A stretch of 64,000 nucleotides of DNA. Origin: Paraburkholderia megapolitana (lineage in GTDB: Bacteria > Pseudomonadota > Gammaproteobacteria > Burkholderiales > Burkholderiaceae). Positions 43,926 to 52,467 of the stretch are shown here, piece after piece. Where the stretch lies: the NCBI RefSeq assembly GCF_007556815.1, contig NZ_CP041745.1, forward strand, positions 2,333,001 to 2,397,000, written 5' to 3'. The translations under genes were made by a program, and so were the position numbers. Positions within the stretch are counted from its first letter, which is position 1. Every line of letters begins with the position of its first letter. The notes beneath the pieces were generated by a model, which saw only the letters and a program-made list of their open reading frames with translations, was not told the origin of the DNA and made no database searches.

Positions 43926-45215
43926 ATGAGCAGACGACAACAACACCACAGCCCGTCCGTCCCGACCGGCAAACCGAACGTAGCGAGCCGCACGCCGCGC
44001 TTCCATAGCCTGTGCGTCGGCGCGATGCTCGGCACGCTGCCGCTGCTTGCCCACGCGCAAAGCAGCGTGACGCTGTACGGGATCCTCGACGACTCGATCT
44101 CCTGGCAAAGCAGCCAGACGTCGCTCGGTTCGACCTCGGGTGGCCGCTCCAGCGTCAAGCTCGGCTCGGGCGTGTGGGCGGGCAGTCGTTTCGGGCTCAA
44201 AGGCAGCGAAGATCTTGGCGGCGGTACGAAAGCGATCTTCCAGCTGGAGTCGGGCTTCAACGTGAACACCGGCGGTGCGCAATACACGAACGCGTTGTTT
44301 GGACGCCAGGCATGGGTCGGTTTGAGCAATGCGACGTACGGTACGCTCACGGCGGGCCGGCAATACACGCCTTATTTCCTGCTGCTCTCGCCGTATAGCC
44401 CGACTACCTGGCTCACGGGTTACTACGGCGCGCATCCGGGCGACCTCGATTCGCTCGATACGCTGTACCGCGCGAACAACACGCTGATGTACACGTCACC
44501 GAACATTAGCGGGCTCGTGTTCAGCGCGTCGTACTCGCTGGCGGGCGTGCCAGGCACGCTGTCGCAAGGCTCGACGTGGAGCGGCGCGCTGCAGTACGTC
44601 AACGGTCCGTTCGGCATTGCAGCGGGTTTCGTACGCACGAAGAATTCGACCATCGGCGGCGGCCCATGGGGCAGCGACTCGACGATGAACAGCGGCGGCG
44701 AATCGGGGATCTCGGCCGTGACCAACGGTTACCAGGACGCGCAGTCACAGCAGCGCTTTGCAGTGACGGGCGGCTACAAGTTCAATAACGCGTGGGACAT
44801 CTCGGTGTCCTACTCGAATGTCCAGTACATTCCCGGCGTCAATTCACGCTTCACCGATTCGGCAATCTTCAACACAGCAGGCGCGGTGCTGCACTGGAAG
44901 CCCGTCGTCGCATGGGACTTCGCGACCGGCTACAGCTACACGCGCGCGACCAAAGCCAACGGCATCACGAGTCCGGCGCAGTATCAGCAGGTGAATCTCT
45001 CCGAGTACTACTCGTTGTCCAAGCGCACAGGTCTGTATGCATTGCAGGCGTTCCAGCGCGCGAACGGCAAGACGCTTGGTACGCCTTCATTGAATCCGGC
45101 TACGGTGAATCAGCAGATCAACGCTACCCCGAGCATTGGGGACGGTTATCAGAGTTCTCCCGCTTCGTCGCGTAGTCAGTTTGCGGCGGGCGTGGGTATC
45201 ATTCATCGCTTTTAG
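43926..45215 (+). CDS. Gram-negative general porin (Burkholderia type)
   Basis: 429 residues. After a long basic N-terminus comes a signal-like helix ending ALA-type (LGTLPLLAHA) and then the classic start QSSVTLYGILDDSISWQSSQ. Hallmarks of the family are SVKLGSGVWAGSRFGLKGSEDLGGGTKAIFQLESGFN, FGRQAWVGLSNATYGTLTAGRQYTPYF, and a C-terminal Phe (GVGIIHRF) for outer-membrane insertion. It forms a 16-stranded trimeric channel. It sits 63 bases after the lyase gene and may admit oligosaccharides. Followed by a strong bidirectional terminator. Confidence 0.95.
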   Translation: MSRRQQHHSPSVPTGKPNVASRTPRFHSLCVGAMLGTLPLLAHAQSSVTLYGILDDSISWQSSQTSLGSTSGGRSSVKLGSGVWAGSRFGLKGSEDLGGGTKAIFQLESGFNVNTGGAQYTNALFGRQAWVGLSNATYGTLTAGRQYTPYFLLLSPYSPTTWLTGYYGAHPGDLDSLDTLYRANNTLMYTSPNISGLVFSASYSLAGVPGTLSQGSTWSGALQYVNGPFGIAAGFVRTKNSTIGGGPWGSDSTMNSGGESGISAVTNGYQDAQSQQRFAVTGGYKFNNAWDISVSYSNVQYIPGVNSRFTDSAIFNTAGAVLHWKPVVAWDFATGYSYTRATKANGITSPAQYQQVNLSEYYSLSKRTGLYALQAFQRANGKTLGTPSLNPATVNQQINATPSIGDGYQSSPASSRSQFAAGVGIIHRF

Positions 45216-45234
45216 CCGGCGTTGGGTGTTATTG

Positions 45235-45270
45235 CAGTCCGGCTGACACGTTTGCCGTCAGACCGGACTG
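45235..45270. terminator. Bidirectional terminator between porin and sensor kinase
   Basis: CAGTCCGG-CTGAC (45235-45247) pairs with GTCAG-A-CCGGACTG (45257-45270), 13 bp with one bulge. It lies in the 77-base gap between convergent genes. Confidence 0.7.
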
Positions 45271-45292
45271 TGCCAACTCGAGGCACCGCCGC

Positions 45293-46555
45293 TCACGCGC
45301 CGCGCGCCGACTCCGCAAAAGTCAGCGTAACCGCAAAACCGCCACCGGGCGCGTTGCCCGCGGCAAACGCGCCACCGTTGTAGCGCGCGAGCCGCCGCAC
45401 GATCGCGAGGCCCAACCCGCAATGCGCGTTGCCGCCTCGCGCGGCATCAAGCCGCACGAACGGTCGCAGTGCACGCTCGAGTTGATCCGCGGGAATGCCC
45501 GCGCCGTGATCGCGAATCGTCAGCGAGTAACCGCCATGATGGGATGCTGTCGTGACTTCGACCGGTGCTTCGCCATAGGTGAGCGCGTTCTCGATCAGGT
45601 TCGCGAGGATGCGTTCGAGATCGACGAGCGGCAAGCTAAAACCGTCGCCGGCCTGCAGGTTCAGCATGACTAGCGCTTCGTCGGTGAGGCTGTCGCCATA
45701 GTGCCGCCGGCAGTGCGTGTCGACGGCGGTGCGCGGCGACGTATCGGCGGTATCGCGCGCGAAGTCGAGAAACTGCGTGACGATGCCCGACAGCGATTCG
45801 GCATCGCGCAGGAATCCGGCGCGATTGGCTTCGTCGGGCAGCAGGTCCGCCCGCACCTGCATGCGCGTGATCGGCGCGCGCAGATCGTGCGCGAGACCGG
45901 CCAGCATCACGGCGCGTTCCTGTTCGCTCTGCTCGAGTTCGTGAACCATGTCGTTGAAATCGCCGATCAGTTCCCGCACTTCGCGCGGGCCGCTCGTCTG
46001 CACGACGGGTGCGCGATGGCCGACACGAAACTCGCGCGCCGCACGCGCAAGCTGGCGCAACGGTCGTTGCAGCCACCACGCACCGAGCACGGCGACCGCG
46101 ATGGCCAGCACGAGCATCAAGGTCGACGCGCCGAGATAGCGCCCGAGCGGCAGCATGATGTGATGTAACGCGATCCAGTCGCCGCCCGACGGAAAGCGGA
46201 CCCACACGGTGCCGTCGTCGCCCGCACCGACGACGTGGCTACCCGGCGGCAAATGTCTGCGCAGATTGTTTTCGTAGGGGCCGTGCGTATCGGTGCACGG
46301 TGCGGGACATCCGTACGCAATCGCGTCGTGCGGGTCGACGTAGCTGAGATCGAGAATCCCGGAGACGGCCGGCGACGCTTCGTTGTGCTTCGTGCGCACC
46401 AGCATCGCGAGCGACAGCACCCGGCTCACCTGGCTCACGTCGAGCGAAGCGCGCTCGCGTTCGACCATCAGCGTCAACGTGAGATGGACGAGCACGATAA
46501 GGCTCACCGTCATCAACGCAAGACGGCCGAACAGTGTGTTAAAGGGATTCTTCAT
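45293..46555 (-). CDS. Sensor histidine kinase (EnvZ-like)
   Basis: 420 residues. Two membrane helices (about 10-30 and 143-165) flank a periplasmic sensor of about 110 residues with a Cys pair (AYGCPAPCTD). A HAMP linker follows (RPLRQLARAAREFRVGHRAPVVQTSGPREV), then the phospho-acceptor HDLRAPITRMQVRADLL (His near 245), an N box LIENALTYGEAP, and G boxes DHGAGIP and GLGLAIVRRLARYNGG. It autophosphorylates and passes the phosphate to the regulator encoded immediately upstream; the two genes overlap by 17 bases. The signal is unknown. Confidence 0.93.
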   Translation of the reverse strand: MKNPFNTLFGRLALMTVSLIVLVHLTLTLMVERERASLDVSQVSRVLSLAMLVRTKHNEASPAVSGILDLSYVDPHDAIAYGCPAPCTDTHGPYENNLRRHLPPGSHVVGAGDDGTVWVRFPSGGDWIALHHIMLPLGRYLGASTLMLVLAIAVAVLGAWWLQRPLRQLARAAREFRVGHRAPVVQTSGPREVRELIGDFNDMVHELEQSEQERAVMLAGLAHDLRAPITRMQVRADLLPDEANRAGFLRDAESLSGIVTQFLDFARDTADTSPRTAVDTHCRRHYGDSLTDEALVMLNLQAGDGFSLPLVDLERILANLIENALTYGEAPVEVTTASHHGGYSLTIRDHGAGIPADQLERALRPFVRLDAARGGNAHCGLGLAIVRRLARYNGGAFAAGNAPGGGFAVTLTFAESARGA

Positions 46556-47273
46556 TGACGCTTTCGACCGGCACGAACATATAACCGATGCCGCGCAACG
46601 TCTGGATCAGACGCGGCTGCGACGGGTTGTCTTCGAGGAGACGCCGCAGCCGCCAGATCGGCACATCGATACCGCGTTCGGTCAGCTCCGCATACGGCCC
46701 ATGCAGCATATCGAGCAGCTTCGCACGCGAGAGCGCCTCACGCGGATGCCGCACCAGCACTTCCAGCAGCGCATATTCGCTGCCGGTCAGCTTGACGGCC
46801 TTGCCGTCGCGAAACAGCGTACGCACGCCGAAGTCGACGCGAAAGCGGCCAAAGCGCACCGGGTCGTTGCTCCCAGGCGAGCGCGGTTCGGGCTCGCGCC
46901 TTTGGCGCCGCAGGACGGCGTGAATCCGCGCGAGCAGTTCCTGCGGCATGAAGGGCTTGCCGAGATAATCGTCCGCACCGAGTTCGAGGCCGACCACGCG
47001 ATCGATACCTTCCGCGCGCGCGGTCAGCATGATGACCGGGATCGTATCGCCGCCGGCACGGAGCTGTTTGAGCGCGGTGAGCCCGTCGACATTCGGCATC
47101 ATCAGATCGAGCACGATGATAGACGGCCGTTCGCGTTCGAGCCGGCGCTGCAGATGCGCGCCGTCGTGCAGGACCGAAAATTCGATGCCGCGTTGCTGGA
47201 AAAAGGTTCTCAACAGGTCGCGTAATTCGGTGTCGTCGTCGACGAGCAGGACCTGGACAGGTGTGTCGGACAT
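46539..47273 (-). CDS. OmpR-family response regulator
   Basis: 244 residues. A receiver domain with the acidic pair LLVDDDTE, phospho-acceptor in IIVLDLMMPNVDG (Asp near 56), and TARAEGIDRVVGLELGADDYLGKPF is followed by a winged-helix output domain (SEYALLEVLVRHPREALSRAKLLDMLHG, ERGIDVPIWRLRRLLEDNP, IQTLRGIGYMFVP). It is first of a two-gene operon with the EnvZ-like kinase. Its targets may include the adjacent convergent porin gene, since OmpR-type systems often control porins, but that is inference. Confidence 0.94.
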   Translation of the reverse strand: MSDTPVQVLLVDDDTELRDLLRTFFQQRGIEFSVLHDGAHLQRRLERERPSIIVLDLMMPNVDGLTALKQLRAGGDTIPVIMLTARAEGIDRVVGLELGADDYLGKPFMPQELLARIHAVLRRQRREPEPRSPGSNDPVRFGRFRVDFGVRTLFRDGKAVKLTGSEYALLEVLVRHPREALSRAKLLDMLHGPYAELTERGIDVPIWRLRRLLEDNPSQPRLIQTLRGIGYMFVPVESVNEESL

Positions 47274-47484
47274 GATCGTGATGAAGGAGCGAGCTGTGTG
47301 TCCAGCGGGCTGCGCGGCGATGGTTTGCCGGCCCGGTATATGGACGGGGTCAATGAAGCATGGACTATAGCAATCTGTCCCTGCGGACGGGTTGCCGGTT
47401 GTTAGCGAATATTAACGTCCATTACAGACCGCCGCGCGCTTCGTTCCACTCCGCTCCGGTCCGGCCGGCGGACCTTGCCGAGGT

Positions 47485-47979
47485 TCAGACGTCCCGCCAC
47501 TCGCGGAAAGTTGCCGCCTGACCGCGGTACACACCGTCGCCATCGACGAGATTCCAGACCGTTGCATTCTCGATCCAGAAGCGCCGGCCCGACTTCGCGA
47601 TGCGCAAGCCGCGATAGTCGCTGATGAAACCGCGCGTGCGCACCAATTCGAGCAGGCGTTCGCGTTCCTCGCGATTCGGTTGTTCCGCGGAAAGCCGCGA
47701 ATGCAGCGTGGTCATCTCCGCCCAGTCGTATTCGAAGCAGCGTTGCGCGGCGCGGTTCGCATAGACGAACCGCGGGTCGGCCTCGGTGTTGTGCGCGACC
47801 ACGCAGAACGGTGCGTCTTCGTAAAGCCAGCGTGCCGCGTCGGCGCGTGCGAGAGCGGGATCGAGCAACGGCGTGCCGACGCGGTCGAGGTAGCTGCCGG
47901 CTAGCAGCGCGCAAAAGTCGGCATCGAGAGCAAGCGCTGTCGTCATGGAACAAGGTTCGTCATCGGTCGGGACCGTCAT
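47485..47979 (-). CDS. MEKHLA-domain (PAS-like) protein
   Basis: 164 residues and nothing but the domain: FCALLAGSYLDRVGTPLLDP, ALARADAARWLYEDAPFCVVAHNTEADPRFVYANRAAQRCFEYDWAEM, and IAKSGRRFWIENATVWNLVDGDG, typical of MEKHLA proteins, a PAS-like module best known from plant HD-ZIP III factors and also found alone in bacteria. It probably binds a small ligand or senses redox; the partner is unknown. An internal ATG 12 codons in is an alternative start. It is divergent from the purine-binding-protein gene. Confidence 0.85.
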   Translation of the reverse strand: MTVPTDDEPCSMTTALALDADFCALLAGSYLDRVGTPLLDPALARADAARWLYEDAPFCVVAHNTEADPRFVYANRAAQRCFEYDWAEMTTLHSRLSAEQPNREERERLLELVRTRGFISDYRGLRIAKSGRRFWIENATVWNLVDGDGVYRGQAATFREWRDV

Positions 47980-48007
47980 GTTATCCGTAGATCGTCCGCG
48001 ATGCTTT

Positions 48008-48023
48008 ATAACGACTCTGTTAT
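48008..48023. promoter_or_regulatory. Possible operator in the MEKHLA/BMP divergent gap
   Basis: ATAAC (48008-48012) and GTTAT (48019-48023) form an inverted repeat with a 6-base spacer, and a third ATAAC follows at about 48031. It lies about 105 bases upstream of the binding-protein start. Weak evidence. Confidence 0.25.
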
Positions 48024-48127
48024 GCAGGCGATAACAAATCGAAATGTTTCCGCGAAAATTGGCTCGCGACCATGCCTGCAGACCACTCGTTCATCTATCG
48101 CAGCCTGCTCACGCACCCGGAGATTTC

Positions 48128-49249
48128 ATGAAAGACCAGACGGCTCGCGTCTTCCGCCATCCGCTACGCATCGCGGCCACCCTCTTCGCCAGTCTCGTGT
48201 TACTCGGCACCGCCGCTACGTGCAGTGCTGCTGCCGCGACCAGTGAACCGCTCGGTATCGCCTTCGTCTATCTCGGCAACCCCGGCGACGCGGGCTGGAC
48301 CTACGCGCACGAACAAGGCGTCAAGGCCATCGAGGCGAAGTTCGGCAGCAAGATCAAGGTGACGCGTGTCGAAGACGTGCCGGAATCGGCGGACTCGGAG
48401 CGGGTCTTTCGCGACCTGGCGGCGAAGGGCAACAAGATCATCGTCGGTTCGAGCTTCGGCTTCCAGGACTTCGAGCTGAAGGTCGCGAAGGACTACCCGG
48501 ACATCGTCTTCGAACACGCGACCGGCTACAAGAAGGCCGCGAATTTCGCCACCTACGACGTGCGCACCTACCAGAGCGCGTATCTCGCAGGAGTGGTCGC
48601 CGGCTATACGACGAAGACCAACACGCTCGGCTTCGTCGGCTCGGTTCCGGTACCGGAGGTGGTCCGCAACATCAATGCGTTCACGATGGGCGCGCGCTCG
48701 GTCAACCCGAACGCGAAGGTGAAAGTGCTCTGGATCAACACATGGTTCGATCCGGGTCGCGAGAAACAGGCCGCGGAAACGCTGATCGGCGGAGGCGCGG
48801 ATGTGCTGATCCAGAACACCGATTCGACGGCAACAATGCAGACCGCCGAGCAAAAGAAAGTGCACGCGTTCGGCTGGGATTCCAACATGAAGAAGTTCGG
48901 CCCGAACGCGCAACTGGGTGCGTGCGTGAGCAACTGGGGCGTCTACTACTCGCATCTGGTCGAACAGGTGCAGGCCGGTACGTGGACCAATGCGCCGACC
49001 TGGTGGGGTTTGAAGGAAAAGGCAATCGATCTCGCCGACATCAATACGAACGCGGTTTCCGCCGTCGCGCAGAAAGCGGTCAACCAGAAACGCGACGACA
49101 TCGTGGCCGGCCGGTTCGATCCGTTTGCGGGGCCGATCAAGGATCAGTCGGGTGCGATCAAGGTTGCGGCCGGCAAAGCGTTGAGCGATGCCGATTTGCT
49201 GCGACTGAACTGGTTCGTCGAGGGTGTGGACGGTACCTTGCCGAAGTGA
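48128..49249 (+). CDS. BMP-family (BmpA-like) purine nucleoside-binding ABC protein
   Basis: 373 residues from the ATG giving MKDQTARVFRHPLRIAATLFASLVLL; a CGGAGATTTC precedes it. A signal peptide (to about ATCSAAA) is followed by the BMP fold: GIAFVYLGNPGDAGWTYAHEQGVKAIEAKFG, IIVGSSFGFQDFELKVAKDYPDIVFEHATGYK, and VLIQNTDSTATMQTAEQKKVHAFGWDSNM. Relatives bind adenosine, guanosine or other purines. The deaminase gene begins 28 bases downstream, supporting purine or base salvage. The membrane parts of the transporter are not in the window. Confidence 0.92.
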   Translation: MKDQTARVFRHPLRIAATLFASLVLLGTAATCSAAAATSEPLGIAFVYLGNPGDAGWTYAHEQGVKAIEAKFGSKIKVTRVEDVPESADSERVFRDLAAKGNKIIVGSSFGFQDFELKVAKDYPDIVFEHATGYKKAANFATYDVRTYQSAYLAGVVAGYTTKTNTLGFVGSVPVPEVVRNINAFTMGARSVNPNAKVKVLWINTWFDPGREKQAAETLIGGGADVLIQNTDSTATMQTAEQKKVHAFGWDSNMKKFGPNAQLGACVSNWGVYYSHLVEQVQAGTWTNAPTWWGLKEKAIDLADINTNAVSAVAQKAVNQKRDDIVAGRFDPFAGPIKDQSGAIKVAAGKALSDADLLRLNWFVEGVDGTLPK

Positions 49250-49276
49250 TGTGATGTATCCCACCGGAGAGCGCAT

Positions 49277-49822
49277 GTGATTACCGTTGCATCGGCACCA
49301 TCCGCAGGCGGGTCGCCGGCGTGGCCGCCCCAGGGCCTCACGCCGACCCGCGAGCAACTGATCCGCCATCTGCGTCGTGCGTGCGTCGTCGCGGAACGTG
49401 CCACGTTGCTCGGGCATCATCCGTTCGGCGCGCTACTCGTCGGGCCGGATCAGGAGACGGTGCTGATGGAACAGGGCAACGTCGATACGGTCAACCACGC
49501 GGAATCGGTGCTGGCACGCGTCGCGGCAATGAACTTCACGCCGCAGTATCTGTGGGGCTGCACGCTCTACACGACCGTCGAGCCCTGCTGTATGTGTGCC
49601 GGTACCGCGTACTGGGCGAACATCGGTCGTGTGGTATTCGGTATGACCGAAGAACGATTGCTCGAAGCGACCGGCGATCATCACGAGAACCCGACCATGA
49701 GTGTGTCGTCGCGCTATGTGTTCGAGCATGGACAGAAGGCGGTCGAACTGATCGGCCCGGTTGTGGAAATCGAGGATGAGGTGATGCGGGTACAGCGGGC
49801 GTTCTGGGCGAGGCGGGGGTGA
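49277..49822 (+). CDS. Nucleoside/base deaminase (guanine- or tRNA-adenosine-deaminase-like)
   Basis: 181 residues of the cytidine-deaminase-like zinc family. The first zinc site and catalytic Glu are in VNHAESVLARV (His and Glu near 75-77); the second is TVEPCCMCAGTAYW (two Cys near 102-105). It should hydrolytically deaminate a purine or pyrimidine base or nucleoside in the cytoplasm. It is the second gene of a pair with the purine-binding protein. A damaged copy of its 3' half recurs at 54493, 5 kb away in the same orientation. The substrate (guanine, adenine, cytosine) is not resolved by these motifs. Confidence 0.88.
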   Translation: MITVASAPSAGGSPAWPPQGLTPTREQLIRHLRRACVVAERATLLGHHPFGALLVGPDQETVLMEQGNVDTVNHAESVLARVAAMNFTPQYLWGCTLYTTVEPCCMCAGTAYWANIGRVVFGMTEERLLEATGDHHENPTMSVSSRYVFEHGQKAVELIGPVVEIEDEVMRVQRAFWARRG

Positions 49823-49881
49823 CTGCGTTGAAGTACGCGTACTACGATGACAACCCCAGGGTACCCGTTCGTTCCTTCGAG

Positions 49882-50310
49882 TTACTGCACATCTCCAAAC
49901 CAGTCCTTGACCATCCCACTGCTGCTGTCGAACTCGAACTGCATTGTGTTCGCCTTGCCTGGCCCCGACTGCGCACTTGCTGCCTGCCCTACCGCGCCGG
50001 CCTGGGCAAGCAGCCCCGCACCGGGAATGAGCCCCGCAGCAAAGCCGGCCATCGACAGCAGCTTGTTGCTCTGGCCAGGGGTATGCATGTTCGAGTAAAC
50101 CCAGACGTCTTTCCTCAGCGCCGGGAAGCTCTGCTTCTGGAACGGAGGTCCGAATATCTGCGCGATATCGCTTTCGCTGGTCTGACCAGGAATCACATGA
50201 GCCTTCAGATAAGCACTATCGAATGGTGAAGGATGATCTGCGTCTGAACCCATGCCAGCACAGGCTGAGATTCCAAGGCAGAAGCCGATACACAAGATTT
50301 TGCGAAACAT
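49882..50310 (-). CDS. SmpA/OmlA (BamE)-like small lipoprotein
   Basis: 142 residues from the ATG giving MFRKILCIGFCLGISAC; AGGAATTCAGC lies before it. A lipobox cleavage just before the Cys of ISAC is clear. The mature part has HVIPGQTSESDIAQIFGPPF, which matches the start of the SmpA/OmlA/BamE fold (IxxGmT.. V...lG.P), and VWVYSNMHTPGQ. A Gly/Ala-rich stretch follows (LIPGAGLLAQAGAVGQAAS), unlike BamE itself. It is probably anchored in the outer or inner membrane facing the periplasm. Its role is unknown; the true bamE is usually elsewhere. Convergent with the deaminase. Confidence 0.7.
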   Translation of the reverse strand: MFRKILCIGFCLGISACAGMGSDADHPSPFDSAYLKAHVIPGQTSESDIAQIFGPPFQKQSFPALRKDVWVYSNMHTPGQSNKLLSMAGFAAGLIPGAGLLAQAGAVGQAASAQSGPGKANTMQFEFDSSSGMVKDWFGDVQ

Positions 50311-50523
50311 GCTGAATTCCTGAACGGTTGCTGGTTGGAGCAGGCAGGTCGAAGAACCTGCCGTATCAATGAATCGACTCGCCCGCCGGCAACCTTGCGG
50401 TGCCATTTCGCGATGGTGCGACGTGAGAGTCAATCGGGAAGGCGGACGATTGCCTGTTAGGGTGAAGACCGGCCACCGCCATAGACTGCGTTGGCCGCCC
50501 GCTCTCCAAGAAAGATGGCAGGC

Positions 50524-52050
50524 TTACGATCCCGGTGTGAAAAGGCTCGCTCGCACCTCGCCGACCTCCGATCCGTTTACCGTCACGTCGAGCACCCACA
50601 GCAGCGCCATGGCGCCGCTCGAACTGCTGCCGAGAGCTGCCCAGGAAGCCCCTTGCGGATCGGCCCCGAACAGTGTCGGTGCGCTCCACGCTCCGTTCGA
50701 GTAGCGGCTCGCAAGGATGTTGGATGAGCCCGGTGTGCCAGTGTCGTGCCAGGCCACGGTCGCATTTCCGGCAGTGTCTAACGCAATCTGCGGCTGACGA
50801 CTTTCAAGCAGGTCCAGATGCGTGGATAACTGTTGCACCGTCGCCCACTTACCATTGGTATCGGACAGATTCGCGTACAGAGCACCGTCCGCTCCGTACC
50901 ACGCCGCCAGTGCCACGCCTTGCGGATTGACGGCTACCACCGGGTAATAACCGCCATCGGCCATGTTGATGGCAGGTGCAACAGGTTGTGGGGCGCCCCA
51001 ACCCGTGCCCGGCACATAGCGTTCCGACATCGTTGTCGTGTGAGAACCCGTAGTGTCCGTGTCGCCCTCGCCCCAGATCAACGTGATGTTTCCGTGGCTG
51101 TCCATGCCTGCTGCCGGCGAATAAACCGACTTCAACCCAGTTGCAGTTTCCGTGACGACCGGCGCCGAGTTCGTCCAGCCGTTAGTCGGGTCGTAAGTCG
51201 CCGTCCAGAGGGCCGACTGTGTCGTTGAATTGGTTTGCTGCCAGGCGAGCACCGCATTGCCCGACGGAGTCACAGCGACGTTCGGCGAGATGTTCGCGAG
51301 GACACCGCCAGTGATTGCTCCCGGACCCGTTTGCACGGGTTCGGGTACGAGCGCCGTCGGCGACCACTTACCATTTGCCGTGTAGCGCGTCCACGCGATC
51401 GACGACGACCCTGGGGTCGACTCCTGCTTCCACACGACAAGCGCATTGCCGTTCGCGTCCATGCCCGCGCTATACGACGCACTCGAGTCGTTAGAGGTCG
51501 CGCTCGTGACGTTCAGCGCAATCTGAACGGCCGTTCCCCATCCGGACGAAGAATCGTACGGACGCGCCCACAACGCGTAGACATTGGGACCCGGCGTCCA
51601 TTGGACCCATAGCGCGAGCGCCTGACCGGCATCGTTGCCGACTACCTGCGGTGGACTCACACCTGGTCCGGTCAGGTTGACTGAGCCGTCGGTCGCGTCG
51701 ACTCGTGTCGGCGCTCCCCATCCTTGAGCGGGCACATAGCGGCTGCTCCAAAGTTCATTGGTATCGACGCTGCTATTCCCGACCGTTAACCATGTGGCGA
51801 CAGCGTTGCCCTTCGCGTCCACCACCACTGCCGGCTCACCCTCTCCAGGCTGACCATCCAACGCCGTCACCGCCGACCAGCCGGCCTGCTTCTGGGTTGA
51901 ACCACCAGTTGTGCCACCGGTAGTACCGCCGGTGGTACCGGTGCCGGTACCGGGAGACGATCCGGAACCGCCAGCCGTAGAAACATCGTTGCTGCCACAC
52001 GCCGTGAGCGTAAGACAAGCGGTCATAACCATCCACGCAATGGATTTCAT
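50524..52050 (-). CDS. Large beta-propeller-like lipoprotein of unknown function
   Basis: 508 residues. A lipoprotein signal (MKSIAWMVMTACLTLTACGS; acylated Cys at about residue 18) is followed by a Gly/Thr/Ser-rich flexible tether (about 24-52) made of GTTG repeats. The rest has repeated modules of about 55 residues, each with a GWG-type strand (GWGAPTRVDA, GWGTAVQIA, GWGAPQPVAP) and a D-x-x-GNA-x-x-x-W strand (DANGNALVVWKQ, DTAGNATVAWHD), the pattern of a six-to-eight-bladed propeller of the sialidase-like type. It is probably a cell-surface or periplasmic binding protein. It lies downstream of a LytS/LytTR pair on the same strand. Confidence 0.7.
   Translation of the reverse strand: MKSIAWMVMTACLTLTACGSNDVSTAGGSGSSPGTGTGTTGGTTGGTTGGSTQKQAGWSAVTALDGQPGEGEPAVVVDAKGNAVATWLTVGNSSVDTNELWSSRYVPAQGWGAPTRVDATDGSVNLTGPGVSPPQVVGNDAGQALALWVQWTPGPNVYALWARPYDSSSGWGTAVQIALNVTSATSNDSSASYSAGMDANGNALVVWKQESTPGSSSIAWTRYTANGKWSPTALVPEPVQTGPGAITGGVLANISPNVAVTPSGNAVLAWQQTNSTTQSALWTATYDPTNGWTNSAPVVTETATGLKSVYSPAAGMDSHGNITLIWGEGDTDTTGSHTTTMSERYVPGTGWGAPQPVAPAINMADGGYYPVVAVNPQGVALAAWYGADGALYANLSDTNGKWATVQQLSTHLDLLESRQPQIALDTAGNATVAWHDTGTPGSSNILASRYSNGAWSAPTLFGADPQGASWAALGSSSSGAMALLWVLDVTVNGSEVGEVRASLFTPGS
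51901..51955 (-). repeat. GGT/ACC-rich tandem repeat coding a Gly-Thr linker
   Basis: Short imperfect repeats of ACC(GGT)ACC-like units encode the GTTG-type tether of the beta-propeller lipoprotein. Such repeats can change length by slippage in units of three bases without breaking the frame. Confidence 0.5.
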
Positions 52051-52467
52051 AAGGGTCCTGTTTTCTGTTTAATCGCGAATCAATGCTTCCTTGGGACCTG
52101 ATCGAAACAACGTGATTAATCGACTCATAGGTTCTTTCATATAGGCCGATTAATATTTTCCTTAAGCGCGATTTCGCGCCTGGCATTCGGGAAAGGAGAA
52201 TATGGCGCAACAGGCGCGAGTGTTCCCGTCAGTCGGATCTTCGCTAGATCGAACTGGCTCTCCTGAATTTGATTTATCAACCTGATCCCCGGAGTTATCG
52301 TTGCGGCACTCTCGAATCTCTTAAATCCGAACACCTCCTTCGCTCAGGAATTGATATCTCGGCGATTCCGTTCTTTGAGAAACGATACTTACTGCCGTAG
52401 CACTCGGCAATCGATTTGGTACGAGTCGGGTTTCTGCGGGGATGAGCTGGATGGCCGCGAGTGGCGG
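52051..52467. other. Lower-GC gap upstream of the beta-propeller lipoprotein
   Basis: 417 bases, clearly poorer in G and C than the flanks, between the LytTR regulator stop and the lipoprotein start, both leftward. No convincing gene. It probably contains the lipoprotein promoter. The low GC agrees with a foreign origin for this segment. Confidence 0.4.
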
